Notes under the pieces: generated by a model
Databases searched by the model: none
What the model was told of the DNA's origin: nothing
What the model saw: only the letters and a program-made list of their open reading frames with translations
DNA from: Frateuria defendens
GTDB taxonomy: Bacteria > Pseudomonadota > Gammaproteobacteria > Xanthomonadales > Rhodanobacteraceae
Direction: 5' to 3'
DNA length: 64,000 nt
Assembly: GCF_001182895.1 (NCBI RefSeq)
Contig: NZ_LFQR01000042.1
Coordinates: 1 to 64,000, forward strand
Shown here: one piece after another, positions 53,441-62,237 of the stretch
Layout: each line of letters opens with the position of its first letter
Position numbering within the stretch: the first letter of the stretch is position 1
Translations under genes and position numbers: made by a program

Positions 53441-54721
53441 TCAGGCGGGCAGCCGACGACCGAAGCGAAGAGCCGTACCCCATATCACCAAGACCAGGAG
53501 CGCTTCGGTCACGAGAAGCATGGCTACGGCACCAATCAGGCCCCATGCCGGAATGAGAAAATGAGCAAGCAGCGCCATGACGCCAAGCGCACAGATATCA
53601 ACCGCAGCGCGCGACATCTTCTTCCCCTCGGCAACCAGCAACTGGCTTCCCAGCTGCCGCATGCCGTAGATGGGAATAAACAAGCACATCCATTTGAGCG
53701 CGGGCACTGCGTCAGCGAACTGCTCGCCCAGTAGCCATGGCAGCTCTCCAGCCCCCAGCCACAAGACGCCGCCGACCACCACACCATACAAGAGCGTTGC
53801 CGTGCTCATATACGCCACGAGACGCGGGTAACTACTGTGCCCAGCCCCTGCACGGAAAAGACGCGGCATCGCCGTCATCACCATCGCATCAATAGGCATA
53901 GCCAGGACGGAGGCGAATCGATAGGCGGAAGCATACAGACCGGCCATCGCACTACCTCCGATGCGGAGCACCAGGGACTTGTCCAAAGACGCCATCGCTC
54001 CTCCCGTGAACCACACTGCGGAAAAAGCGAGTCCTTCGGCGAAGTCCGATTTGTCAACGGACAGCGGTGCGCGAACCGGCCGTAGAATGCGATGGACACT
54101 GACAAATGAAACCAAGCTGCCTATAGCCGAGGCGGCGAGGTGATACCAAAGATAATGGCTCAGATCATGCGTGGTTGCCGCGTAGGAAAAAAGCATCACG
54201 GCCAAAAGCCGCAATGCTGCGCTTATCGCCGGTAGTGCGGCAGCCCACCCCATGCGCTCATGCGCAGAGAATGCGAACGCGGATGCTCCGACCAGCGGAA
54301 ACAAAAAGACCTCCGAGGTCGCAATCAACGCGATGACCTGCGCACTCACCGTCCCAAACACAAGCAATGACAAGGGGACGAACATGCAGGCAAACAGGAA
54401 TCCGCTGGCTACGGTGACCGCCATCGTCTGGCGCCAACGATGACTGAACTCCGCAGGCGAGATCACCACCCGCTGATACATGAGAAATCCGATGCCCAAC
54501 CCGGCAAAACCCGCCAATGTCGTAGCCAATCCGGCAGTACCGGAAAATACGCCGTAGCCCTGTGCCCCGAGCGCGCGGGCTGCGAAAATTACCCATATGG
54601 CAAGCATCAGCAAACGGACGGCTTGCCATGCCATCACTATCAATGAACTTTGGGCCAGTTTGCCACCCGCCCCCCACAGTCTAGACTTCTCTTTCAACAC
54701 AAGATTTTTTCGCCTCGGCAT
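53441..54721 (-). CDS. Oligosaccharide flippase (Wzx-like, MOP superfamily)
   Basis: A protein of 426 residues with about twelve membrane helices and no signal peptide, with ARALGAQGYGVFSGTAGLATTLAGFAGLGIGFL in the N-terminal part, as in Wzx/RfbX proteins. It should move undecaprenyl-linked oligosaccharides across the inner membrane. A flippase in the island means the glycan is built on a lipid carrier in the cytosol and used outside, which fits a GT-C or ligase acceptor step. It is transcribed with the GT4 and GT2 behind it on the minus strand. Confidence 0.88.
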   Translation of the reverse strand: MPRRKNLVLKEKSRLWGAGGKLAQSSLIVMAWQAVRLLMLAIWVIFAARALGAQGYGVFSGTAGLATTLAGFAGLGIGFLMYQRVVISPAEFSHRWRQTMAVTVASGFLFACMFVPLSLLVFGTVSAQVIALIATSEVFLFPLVGASAFAFSAHERMGWAAALPAISAALRLLAVMLFSYAATTHDLSHYLWYHLAASAIGSLVSFVSVHRILRPVRAPLSVDKSDFAEGLAFSAVWFTGGAMASLDKSLVLRIGGSAMAGLYASAYRFASVLAMPIDAMVMTAMPRLFRAGAGHSSYPRLVAYMSTATLLYGVVVGGVLWLGAGELPWLLGEQFADAVPALKWMCLFIPIYGMRQLGSQLLVAEGKKMSRAAVDICALGVMALLAHFLIPAWGLIGAVAMLLVTEALLVLVIWGTALRFGRRLPA

Positions 54722-54838
54722 ACGTGTACCATCGCCTCAGATGACAAAGGGATGGACGAGCACGAACCCATTCGTCCCCCTGTAGGAGCCAAGTCACGGC
54801 ATCGTGGACTGTAGGTTCTGATGGGGGCACGCCTGGAT

Positions 54839-56068
54839 CTATAAGTCGGCGCGAAGGCATGCTTTCAGCATTCTGGCGTAGTCACGACTCACCGCATGCC
54901 AATCGAAGCGTTGCATCAGCGGCTCCCTGCAGGCTTCGACACCACGACGATAAATTTCACTCCGAATGAAGATGTCGGTAACGGCCCGAGCCAAGGCATC
55001 GCTATCTCCTGGCAACACTCTGACGTAAGCGGTTGTATCCAGCATCACATCGCGAGTCGCTGGCAAATCCGATGCCACGATCGGGCAGCCACACCCCAAG
55101 GCTTCCACGACAACCAGCCCCAACCCTTCCTGGTCACCAGACGACGCCTGCACGAAAGGGGCGACAAAGACGCTGGCCCGACGGTATAGCGTGGGCAAGT
55201 CCGCTTGCGGAACTGCTCCGATAAAGCTGACGCTTGCCTCCAACCCTAGCTTACGGACCTGTTGGCGAAGGACTGACTCCTCTGGCCCAAAGCCCGCAAC
55301 GGTCAGGCCGGCCATTGGGAAGGCAGCCAGAATGGCTGGCATCGCATCAATCAGGTGACGCAGCCCCTTTTTCTCGACCAACCGACCAACGAAAAGGAGC
55401 TCATGCGAGGCACGCTCGACCGATTCATCGGGCGTGAAGCGCTCAGCCAGATCCACCCCCATGGACCGGACGGTGACCTTGCCTGCGTCCGCACCAAGAC
55501 GCGCCAGCTCGTCCCTCATTGCTTGGCTGACCACGGTGACAGCTTCCGCGCGCCTCACGACATGCCGCTTGAGCGCCCTCAGCCAAGGCCCTCGCAATGC
55601 AAACAAATCGGCCCCATGCGATGTCACAAGATACGGCAAGGCCCGCCGCGAAAGCACCTGTAGCCACGTAGCCACCAGTCCCTGCGGAAGCAACCAGTGG
55701 ACATGGATCAGGTCCACTTGGCGGATGCGAAGTACCCGCCACGCCCGCCACGCCTGTGCCAGGACAAAAGTGGGCACCAGCAACAGCTTCCAGCGATGCC
55801 GCCGCAAATTTGCAACTATGCCGCCATCGTTGACCAGCGTTTCGAAACAACGCGGCGCATAGCGATAACGAATCACCTCGACCCCATCCAGAATTTCGTG
55901 GGATGCCGCCCCTGGCGCACTCGGCACTACGGCAATGACATCAAAATCTTCGGCGAGGCGCTTGGTCAGCTCGTGCGTGAATCCGGGTTCGTAATCCCCC
56001 CTCCAGCGAGGGTAAGTAGAGGCAAGCACGAGGAGTACTGGCCGCTTGCGCATCGGGCTGTCAGTCAT
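54839..56068 (-). CDS. Glycosyltransferase family 4
   Basis: A protein of 409 residues, GT-B fold: VLLVLASTYPRWRGDYEPGFTHELTKRLAEDFDV at the start, HVHWLLPQGLVA, TSHGADLFALRG, VSQAMRDEL, then FVGRLVEKKGLRHLIDAM, and the EX7E region ASSGDQEGLGLVVVEALGCGCPIVASDLPATRD. It is a sugar transferase in glycan assembly; the donor is not predictable. Its start overlaps the end of the GT2 upstream by 8 bases, so the pair is coupled. Confidence 0.9.
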   Translation of the reverse strand: MTDSPMRKRPVLLVLASTYPRWRGDYEPGFTHELTKRLAEDFDVIAVVPSAPGAASHEILDGVEVIRYRYAPRCFETLVNDGGIVANLRRHRWKLLLVPTFVLAQAWRAWRVLRIRQVDLIHVHWLLPQGLVATWLQVLSRRALPYLVTSHGADLFALRGPWLRALKRHVVRRAEAVTVVSQAMRDELARLGADAGKVTVRSMGVDLAERFTPDESVERASHELLFVGRLVEKKGLRHLIDAMPAILAAFPMAGLTVAGFGPEESVLRQQVRKLGLEASVSFIGAVPQADLPTLYRRASVFVAPFVQASSGDQEGLGLVVVEALGCGCPIVASDLPATRDVMLDTTAYVRVLPGDSDALARAVTDIFIRSEIYRRGVEACREPLMQRFDWHAVSRDYARMLKACLRADL

Positions 56069-56915
56069 CGCGGCGATATGTCAATGCCGTGACCTGTTCC
56101 GATACCAGCCCGATTAGGAACACGATCACCGCTGCGCTCCACATCAGGGTGCTCATATTGGTGAGGCGACCGCCGTGGGTGAAAGTCCAGGCGTAATTGG
56201 CACAACCGAGCAGAAAGAACACGGCACTCGTCGGCGCAAACAGTTTCAACGGCGAATACAACGTCGCGATCTTGAAGATAATCAGCAGAAACCTCAGCCC
56301 GTCGCGCAGCGGCCGGATGTGGCTCTTGCCCACCCGCTGCGCCGCCTTGATCGGCACGTAGGCCAGCGGGTAGGCGCTGCGGAAGAAGGCCATGGTGCTG
56401 GTGGTGGGGTAGGAGAAGCCGTTGGGCAGCAGGTAGAGAAACTCGCGGAACTTCTCCGCGCGCACGGCGCGGAAGCCGGAGGTGAGGTCGGCGACCTCGT
56501 GGCCGGTCATGCGGCTGGCGAGCCAGTTGTAGAGGGTGTTGGCGAGGCCGCGGCCGACGCCGGCCTGGCTGTCCCAGTCGCGCGCGCCCACGGCCATGTC
56601 GTAGCCCTCATCCAGCTTGGCGAGCAGCCGGGCGATGTCGGCCGGGTCGTGCTGGCCGTCGCCGTCCATGAAGACCAGCACCTCGCCGCTGGCGGCGCGG
56701 GCGCCGCGCTTGATGGCGGCGCCGTTGCCCATCGAGTAGGGCGAGGACAGGCAGGCGACGCCGCTGGCGGCGCAGAGGCTGCGGGTGTCGTCGGTGGAGC
56801 CGTCGTCGACCACGATGATCTCCGCGTCGGGCTGCGTGGCGCGCAGACGTGGCAACAGGTCTTTCAACGCGGCCGCCTCGTTCTTGGCGGGCAGGACGAT
56901 GCTGAGGCGGCTCAA
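56061..56915 (-). CDS. GT2 glycosyltransferase, dolichyl/polyprenyl-phosphate sugar synthase type
   Basis: A protein of 284 residues. The GT-A domain (about 1-220) has SIVLPAKNEAAALKDLLPRL, VDDGSTDDTRSL, the metal motif MDGDGQHDP and RDWDSQAGVGRGLANTLYN. Two C-terminal membrane helices (about 228-246 and 258-275) follow. This fits enzymes that make undecaprenyl-phosphate sugars, the donors used by GT-C transferases, and so matches the two GT-C genes at 45-49 kb. More GC-rich than its downstream partner. Confidence 0.88.
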   Translation of the reverse strand: MSRLSIVLPAKNEAAALKDLLPRLRATQPDAEIIVVDDGSTDDTRSLCAASGVACLSSPYSMGNGAAIKRGARAASGEVLVFMDGDGQHDPADIARLLAKLDEGYDMAVGARDWDSQAGVGRGLANTLYNWLASRMTGHEVADLTSGFRAVRAEKFREFLYLLPNGFSYPTTSTMAFFRSAYPLAYVPIKAAQRVGKSHIRPLRDGLRFLLIIFKIATLYSPLKLFAPTSAVFFLLGCANYAWTFTHGGRLTNMSTLMWSAAVIVFLIGLVSEQVTALTYRRDD

Positions 56916-57088
56916 TGGACGGCTTCCCGATGGTTTGCGGAATCATAACGCGGCGGTTGGGGTGCCACGATACGTGGCGTTGCAGAGATGCATGTTGCGC
57001 GAGGTGAATGCGGCTTCGCTGTGGATGAGGAATAAGCTCGACTGGCAATAGCGGCGTTCCCGCGAGCACCCGCCCCGCAGCACCCCAA

Positions 57089-57158
57089 CCCTCTCCTCGC
57101 TCCTCAAAGCCGGCGCCATCCATGGCGCCTCCCCGCGTGCCCCGGCGGGGAGAGGGAG
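57089..57158. repeat. Intergenic inverted-repeat element
   Basis: An outer pair CCCTCTCC / GGAGAGGG encloses GGCGCCAT-CC-ATGGCGCC (57112-57129), a perfect 8-bp inverted repeat. The CCCCAACCCTCTCC start resembles the element that flanks the DUF559 remnant at 61.9-62.2 kb. Confidence 0.6.
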
Positions 57159-57167
57159 CTAAGGAGT

Positions 57168-58340
57168 TCAGGCTGGCCGGATCAGCGCGCGCACGGCGTC
57201 GATCACCCGCGCCTGATCCCTGTCGCCCAAGGCCGGCGACAACGGCAGGCTGACGGTCTGCCGCCCCAGCCGCATGGCGTGGGGCCACTGTTCGGGCCGC
57301 CAGCCGAAGCGCTGCTGGTAGTAGGGGTGCTCGGGGATCGAGAGGTAATGCACGCCGGTGCCGATGCGCGCGGCGTTCATGGCGTCGAGGAAGCCGTCGC
57401 GGTCGATGCCGCAGGCGGCCTCGTCGATCATCGCGGTGTAGAGGTGGTGGCCGTGCCGGGTGTCGGCCTCCGGCGGCGCGGGCAGGCCGAGCGGCAGGCC
57501 GGCGAAGGCCTCGTCGTAGCGCTGCCACAGCGCGCGGCGGCGCAGCCAGTTGCGCCCCACCTTGGCCAATTGGTGCAGGCCCAGCGCCGCCTGCAGGTCC
57601 ATCATGTTGTACTTGAAGCCGCACTCGACCACCTGGTAGTGGCGGTAGCCCTTGTCGCCGAAGCGGTGCCAGGCGTCGCGGCTCATGCCGTGCAGGGCGA
57701 GGATGCGGGCGCGGGCGATGTGCTCGGCGTCGCGGCCGAGGATCATGCCGCCCTCCCCCGTCGCCACGTTCTTGGTGACGTAGAAGCTGAAGCAGCCGAA
57801 GTCGCCGAAGGTGCCGGCCTCCTGGCCGCGGTAGGTGGTTTCGATGGCGTGGGCGCAGTCCTCGATCACCAGCAGGTCGTGCTTGCGGGCGATCGCCATC
57901 AGGCGGTCCATGTCGCAGGGGCGGCCGGCGAAGTGCACCGGCAGGATGGCCCGCGTGCGCGGGGTGATGGCCGCCTCCACCGCCGCCGGGTCGAGGTTCT
58001 GGGTGAGCGGGTCGACGTCGGCCAGTACCGGGGTGAGGCCCGCGTGCAGGATGGCGTTGACGGTGGCGCAGAAGGTCAGCGGCGTGGTGATCACCTCGCT
58101 GCCCGGCTCCAGCCCGGCCGCCACCATGCTCACGTGCAGCGCGGCGGTGCAGGAGTTGACCGCCGCCACCTGCGCCGGCGTCGCGCCCTTGTAGGCGGCG
58201 AAGTCGCGCTCGAACTGCGCCACCCGCGGCCCGGTGCCCAGCCAGCCCGAACGCAGGCAGGCCTCGACCTCGGCGATCTCCTCCTCGCCGATCGCCGGCG
58301 CGCCGAAGACCAGGAAGGGCGGCTCGGTGGATGCGGACAT
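57168..58340 (-). CDS. DegT/DnrJ/EryC1 family sugar aminotransferase
   Basis: A protein of 390 residues, a PLP enzyme of the DegT class: NSCTAALHVSMVAAGLEPGSEVITTPLTFCATVNA, the PLP-ring Asp region VIEDCAHAIE, and Lys190 in FYVTKNVATGEGG. It probably makes an amino-sugar nucleotide, such as a 4-amino-4,6-dideoxyhexose, for the island glycan. The start at 58340 is the family N-terminus. High GC, like the chromosome and unlike the core of the island. Confidence 0.9.
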   Translation of the reverse strand: MSASTEPPFLVFGAPAIGEEEIAEVEACLRSGWLGTGPRVAQFERDFAAYKGATPAQVAAVNSCTAALHVSMVAAGLEPGSEVITTPLTFCATVNAILHAGLTPVLADVDPLTQNLDPAAVEAAITPRTRAILPVHFAGRPCDMDRLMAIARKHDLLVIEDCAHAIETTYRGQEAGTFGDFGCFSFYVTKNVATGEGGMILGRDAEHIARARILALHGMSRDAWHRFGDKGYRHYQVVECGFKYNMMDLQAALGLHQLAKVGRNWLRRRALWQRYDEAFAGLPLGLPAPPEADTRHGHHLYTAMIDEAACGIDRDGFLDAMNAARIGTGVHYLSIPEHPYYQQRFGWRPEQWPHAMRLGRQTVSLPLSPALGDRDQARVIDAVRALIRPA

Positions 58341-58707
58341 GGCGGGCTCCGGAACGAAACGCGCAGTTCTAGCGCAGTGGGGCGACGGCGTCCACGACGC
58401 CGCCCCGGCGTCGCCCCGGCCGAGGGCTTTTCGGTCGCGCGCCAGGTGGGCTTTCGTGACGAGGGCAACGGCAACCCGGGGCTCAAGCTCGATCGGAACA
58501 CCAGCCACATGCCCGGGCCGAGCGGCACACCCGCCGGCATGCGCCCTGCATCAGCCCTCCCTGGCCGCCGGGCGCCCCGCCGCCACGATCCGCCCGCCCT
58601 GTGCGCCAGATCACTGCCGGCGGGGCGCCGGCGGGGGTATACGGGTGACCCGACCCGTTATCTGGGTTAAATTGCCCTTCGATCAGGGGCCTGGGGCGGA
58701 TCCGGCT
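58341..58707 (+). other. Upstream region of pilB
   Basis: A 367-bp gap between divergent genes. No gene is supported. A GC-rich stretch with short inverted repeats occupies the left part (58380-58620). The A+T-rich piece near 58655-58685 is the probable pilB promoter, but no element is assigned. Confidence 0.45.
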
Positions 58708-60429
58708 ATGTCCTCGCAATTGCAACCGTCGCTCGCCGGCTTGTCCGGCATGGCTCGCCGGCTGGTGTCCGAAGGCGTGCTGCCCGAGGCGGACGTGCGC
58801 CAGGCGGTCGCCGACTCCACGCGGCAGAAGCACACCCTCACCGCCTGGCTGCTCGACCACAACCTGGTGGACGGCACCCGGCTGGTGCAGGTCGCCTCCT
58901 ACGAGTTCGGCATGCCGATGATGGACGTGGGCACGCTCGCGCCGACCAACATGCCGCTCAACCTGATCAGCGAAGCGCTGATGACCAAGCACCGCGCGCT
59001 GCCGCTGTTCAAGCGCGGCAAGCGGCTGTTCGTGGGCATCGCCGACCCGATGCAGTCGCACGCGCTGGACGAGATCAAGTTCCACTCCAACTGCATGGTG
59101 GAGCCGATCCTGGTCGAGCGCGGCCAGCTCAACCGCGCCATCGACAACGCGCTCGCCACCATCAACAACGTGATGCCCGAGGTGGGCGCCGGCGAGCTGG
59201 ACGAGCTGGCGCTGGAGGGCGGCGACGAGGTCGAGACCACCGGCATCGACGCCAACGCGAACGACGACGCACCGGTGGTGAAGTTCGTCAACAAGATCCT
59301 GGTGGACGCGATCCGCCGCGGCGCCTCGGACATCCATTTCGAGCCGTTCGAGACGCAGTACCGGGTGCGCTTCCGCATGGACGGCATCCTGCGCCCGATG
59401 GCCAGCCCGCCGAGCAAGCTGTCCGCCCGCATCTCCTCACGCCTGAAGGTAATGTCGGGCCTGGACATCGCCGAGCGGCGCGTGCCGCAGGACGGGCGCA
59501 TCAAGCTCAACCTGTCCAAGAACCGCGCGGTGGACTTCCGCGTCAGCACGCTGCCCACGCTGTTCGGCGAGAAGATCGTGCTGCGCATCCTGGACGGCTC
59601 TTCGGCCAAGCTCGGCATCGACGCGCTGGGCTACGAGGAGGCGCAGAAGAAGCTCTACCTGGAGGCCATCCACAAGCCCTACGGCATGGTGCTGGTCACC
59701 GGCCCCACCGGCTCGGGCAAGACGGTGTCGCTGTACACCGCGCTCAACATCCTCAACACCGCCGAGCGCAACATCTCCACCGTGGAGGACCCGGTGGAAA
59801 TCCGCGTGGAGGGCATCAACCAGGTGCAGCAGAACACCAAGCGCGGCATGACCTTCGCCGCCGCGCTGCGCTCGTTCCTGCGCCAGGACCCGGACGTGAT
59901 CATGGTGGGCGAGATCCGCGACCTGGAGACCGCCGAGATCGCCATCAAGGCGGCGCAGACGGGCCACATGGTGCTCTCCACCCTGCACACCAACGACGCA
60001 CCGCAGACCATCGCGCGCCTGATGAACATGGGCATCGCGCCCTACAACATCACCTCCTCGGTGACGCTGGTGATCGCCCAGCGCCTGGCGCGGCGCCTGT
60101 GCAGCCGCTGCAAGCGGCCGGTGGAGCTGCCCGAGCACGCGCTGCTCGCGGCCGGCTTCACGCAGGAGGAAATCGCCGCGGGCCTGGAGCTTCACGAGGC
60201 GGTCGGCTGCGACCATTGCAACGGGGGCTACAAGGGCCGCGTGGGCATCTATCAGGTGATGCCGATGATGGAGGAGATCCAGCAGATCGTGCTGCAGGGC
60301 GGCAACGCGCTGCAGATCGCCGAGGTGGCGCGCCAGGCCGGCGTCAACGACCTGCGCGCCTCGGCCCTGCTCAAGGCCAGGCACGGCGTCACCAGCCTGG
60401 CCGAGATCGACCGCGTCACCAAGGATTGA
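58708..60429 (+). CDS. pilB: Type IV pilus assembly ATPase PilB
   Basis: A protein of 573 residues. An N-terminal MshEN-like domain (about 1-150) can bind c-di-GMP in some PilB proteins. The AAA-like motor follows, with Walker A GPTGSGKT (332-339), the Asp box EDPVEIRVEGINQVQ, Walker B DPDVIMVGEIRDLET and a His box (TGHMVLSTLHTNDA). A tetracysteine zinc site (CSRCKRP ... CDHCNGGYKG) marks PilB rather than PilT. It drives pilus extension in the cytosol. The start at 58708 opens the MshEN domain. Confidence 0.97.
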   Translation: MSSQLQPSLAGLSGMARRLVSEGVLPEADVRQAVADSTRQKHTLTAWLLDHNLVDGTRLVQVASYEFGMPMMDVGTLAPTNMPLNLISEALMTKHRALPLFKRGKRLFVGIADPMQSHALDEIKFHSNCMVEPILVERGQLNRAIDNALATINNVMPEVGAGELDELALEGGDEVETTGIDANANDDAPVVKFVNKILVDAIRRGASDIHFEPFETQYRVRFRMDGILRPMASPPSKLSARISSRLKVMSGLDIAERRVPQDGRIKLNLSKNRAVDFRVSTLPTLFGEKIVLRILDGSSAKLGIDALGYEEAQKKLYLEAIHKPYGMVLVTGPTGSGKTVSLYTALNILNTAERNISTVEDPVEIRVEGINQVQQNTKRGMTFAAALRSFLRQDPDVIMVGEIRDLETAEIAIKAAQTGHMVLSTLHTNDAPQTIARLMNMGIAPYNITSSVTLVIAQRLARRLCSRCKRPVELPEHALLAAGFTQEEIAAGLELHEAVGCDHCNGGYKGRVGIYQVMPMMEEIQQIVLQGGNALQIAEVARQAGVNDLRASALLKARHGVTSLAEIDRVTKD

Positions 60430-60580
60430 GGCCCGCCATTGGATGGCTTTCACGATCCAGGCAGTGCACGACTTGCGTCCGGCGCCACGGATTGTCGCCA
60501 GGGAATGACATAAGCTTCAGGCCGGTGACGGGCGCCGCCACGGCGGCGACGGACCGAACGACTTAAGGGGGATAAGGCGC

Positions 60581-61843
60581 ATGGCAACCGCAACGGCAAC
60601 GAACTCGCGTGCAATCGGCGCCCAACGCGCGCAGGTCAGCCAGCTGACCATGTACGACTGGGTCGCGCTGGACAAGCGCGGCAAGCGCATGAAAGGCGAA
60701 ATGCCGGCCAAGAACGCCTCGCTGGTCAAGGCCGAACTGCGCCGCCAGGGCATGAACCCGCAGACCGTGCGCGAACGCAGCAAGCCGTTGTTCGGTGCCA
60801 CCGGCAGCTCGGTGAAGCCGCGCGACGTGGCCATCTTCAGCCGCCAGATCGCCACCATGATGGCCTCCGGCGTGCCGATGGTGCAGGCCTTCGACATCAT
60901 CGCCGACGGTCAGCGGAACGTCCGCTTCAAGAACATCCTCACGGACGTGAAGCAGAACATCGAGGGCGGCGCCGCGCTGCACGAGGCGCTGGCCCGCTAT
61001 CCGGTGCAGTTCGACGAGCTCTACCGCAACCTGGTGCATGCCGGCGAATCGGCCGGCGTGCTGGATACCGTGCTGGACACGGTAGCCACCTACAAGGAGC
61101 GGATGGAGGCCATCAAGAGCAAGATCAAGAAGGCCCTGTTCTACCCGGTGATGGTGCTGGCGGTGGCCATGCTGGTCTCGATGATCATGCTGCTGTTCGT
61201 GGTGCCGGTGTTCGCGCAGACCTTCAAGGACGCCGGCGCCGATCTGCCCGCGCCGACGCAGATCGTGATCTCCGCCTCGGAGTTCATGAAGAGCTACTGG
61301 TGGGTGGTGATCGGCGGCATCATCGGCAGCATCGTGGCGGCGGTGATGGCGAAGAAGCGCTCGCCCAGGTTCGCGCACTTCCTCGACCGCGTGTCGCTCA
61401 AGATCCCGGTGATCGGCAACATCCTGCGCCAGTCGGCCATCGCCCGCTTCGCCCGCACCCTGGGTGTCACCTTCCGCGCCGGCGTGCCGCTGGTGGAGGC
61501 GATGGAGGCGGTGGCCGGCGCCACCGGCAGCGTGGTCTACGGCGAGGCGGTCATGCAGATGCGCGACGACGTGGCGGTGGGCCACCAGTTGCAGCTGGCG
61601 ATGCGCCAGACCAGCCTGTTCCCCAACATGGTGGTGCAGATGACCGCCATCGGCGAGGAATCCGGCGCGCTGGACAACATGCTGTTCAAGGTGGCCGAGT
61701 TCTACGAGGAAGAGGTCAACAACGCCGTCGACACGCTCTCCACCCTGCTCGAGCCGCTGATCATGGTGATCCTGGGCGTGCTGGTGGGCGGCATGGTGGT
61801 GTCGCTGTACCTGCCGATCTTCAAGCTCGCCGGCACGGTGTAA
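60581..61843 (+). CDS. pilC: Type IV pilus inner-membrane platform protein PilC
   Basis: A protein of 420 residues with two GspF domains (about 80-200 and 285-405). FSRQIATMMASGVPMVQAFDII and FARTLGVTFRAGVPLVEAMEAVAGATG begin the two halves, and three membrane helices lie near 185-215, 235-255 and 390-412. It anchors PilB and passes pilins into the fibre. It is 151 bp after pilB; AAGGGGG lies about 9 nt before the start. Confidence 0.97.
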   Translation: MATATATNSRAIGAQRAQVSQLTMYDWVALDKRGKRMKGEMPAKNASLVKAELRRQGMNPQTVRERSKPLFGATGSSVKPRDVAIFSRQIATMMASGVPMVQAFDIIADGQRNVRFKNILTDVKQNIEGGAALHEALARYPVQFDELYRNLVHAGESAGVLDTVLDTVATYKERMEAIKSKIKKALFYPVMVLAVAMLVSMIMLLFVVPVFAQTFKDAGADLPAPTQIVISASEFMKSYWWVVIGGIIGSIVAAVMAKKRSPRFAHFLDRVSLKIPVIGNILRQSAIARFARTLGVTFRAGVPLVEAMEAVAGATGSVVYGEAVMQMRDDVAVGHQLQLAMRQTSLFPNMVVQMTAIGEESGALDNMLFKVAEFYEEEVNNAVDTLSTLLEPLIMVILGVLVGGMVVSLYLPIFKLAGTV

Positions 61844-61855
61844 GCCTGGCAAAAG

Positions 61856-61973
61856 CCCCTCTCCCGCCGGGAGAGGGGCCGAGGTGAGGGTACGGCCGGA
61901 GCGCGAGGATGATGTCTTGCGCTCCGGCCGTACCCTCATCCGCCTGCCGGCACCTTCTCCCGCCGGGAGAAGG
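61856..61973. repeat. Nested palindromes after pilC
   Basis: Three perfect inverted repeats in a row: CCCCTCTCCC-N3-GGGAGAGGGG (61856-61878); a 19-bp pair GAGGGTACGGCCGGAGCGC / GCGCTCCGGCCGTACCCTC with a 14-nt spacer (61886-61937); and CCTTCTCCC-N3-GGGAGAAGG (61953-61973). The first may also act as a weak pilC terminator. Confidence 0.9.
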
Positions 61974-61978
61974 ACCTC

Positions 61979-62224
61979 GACCTGGGAAGCGTCGACTTCT
62001 ATTGCGACGGCGCAAAGCTGTTTGTGGAACTCGACGGCTCCCAGCACAATGAAGAGCGCGACGCGGCACGAACGACTGCCCTGGAACATCAAAGCTTGCG
62101 AATACTGAGATTCTGGGACAATCAGGTGCTACAAGATACAGCAGCGGTGCTCGCGGCAATCCTCGACGTTGCGCAAGCCCGGACCCTCACCCCAACCCCT
62201 CTCCCGGGGGGAGAGGGGCTCTAA
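61979..62224 (+). pseudogene. DUF559 endonuclease-like remnant
   Basis: One frame encodes DLGSVDFYCDGAKLFVELDGS, QHNEERDAARTTALEHQSL and RILRFWDNQVLQDTAAVLAAI, the C-terminal half of a DUF559 (Vsr/restriction-fold) protein. The N-terminal half is absent, replaced by repeat DNA. The frame ends in repeat-encoded LTPTPLPGGEGL. It lies between two copies of the palindrome CCCCTCTCCC-N3-GGGAGAGGGG (61856-61878 and 62196-62218). No function is expected. Confidence 0.8.
62196..62218. repeat. Second copy of the CCCCTCTCCC palindrome
   Basis: CCCCTCTCCC-GGG-GGGAGAGGGG has the same arms as 61856-61878, 340 bp away, and ends 19 bp before the pilD start. Together the two copies bracket the DUF559 remnant. 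Confidence 0.88.
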
Positions 62225-62237
62225 GCCAGGCCCTCGC

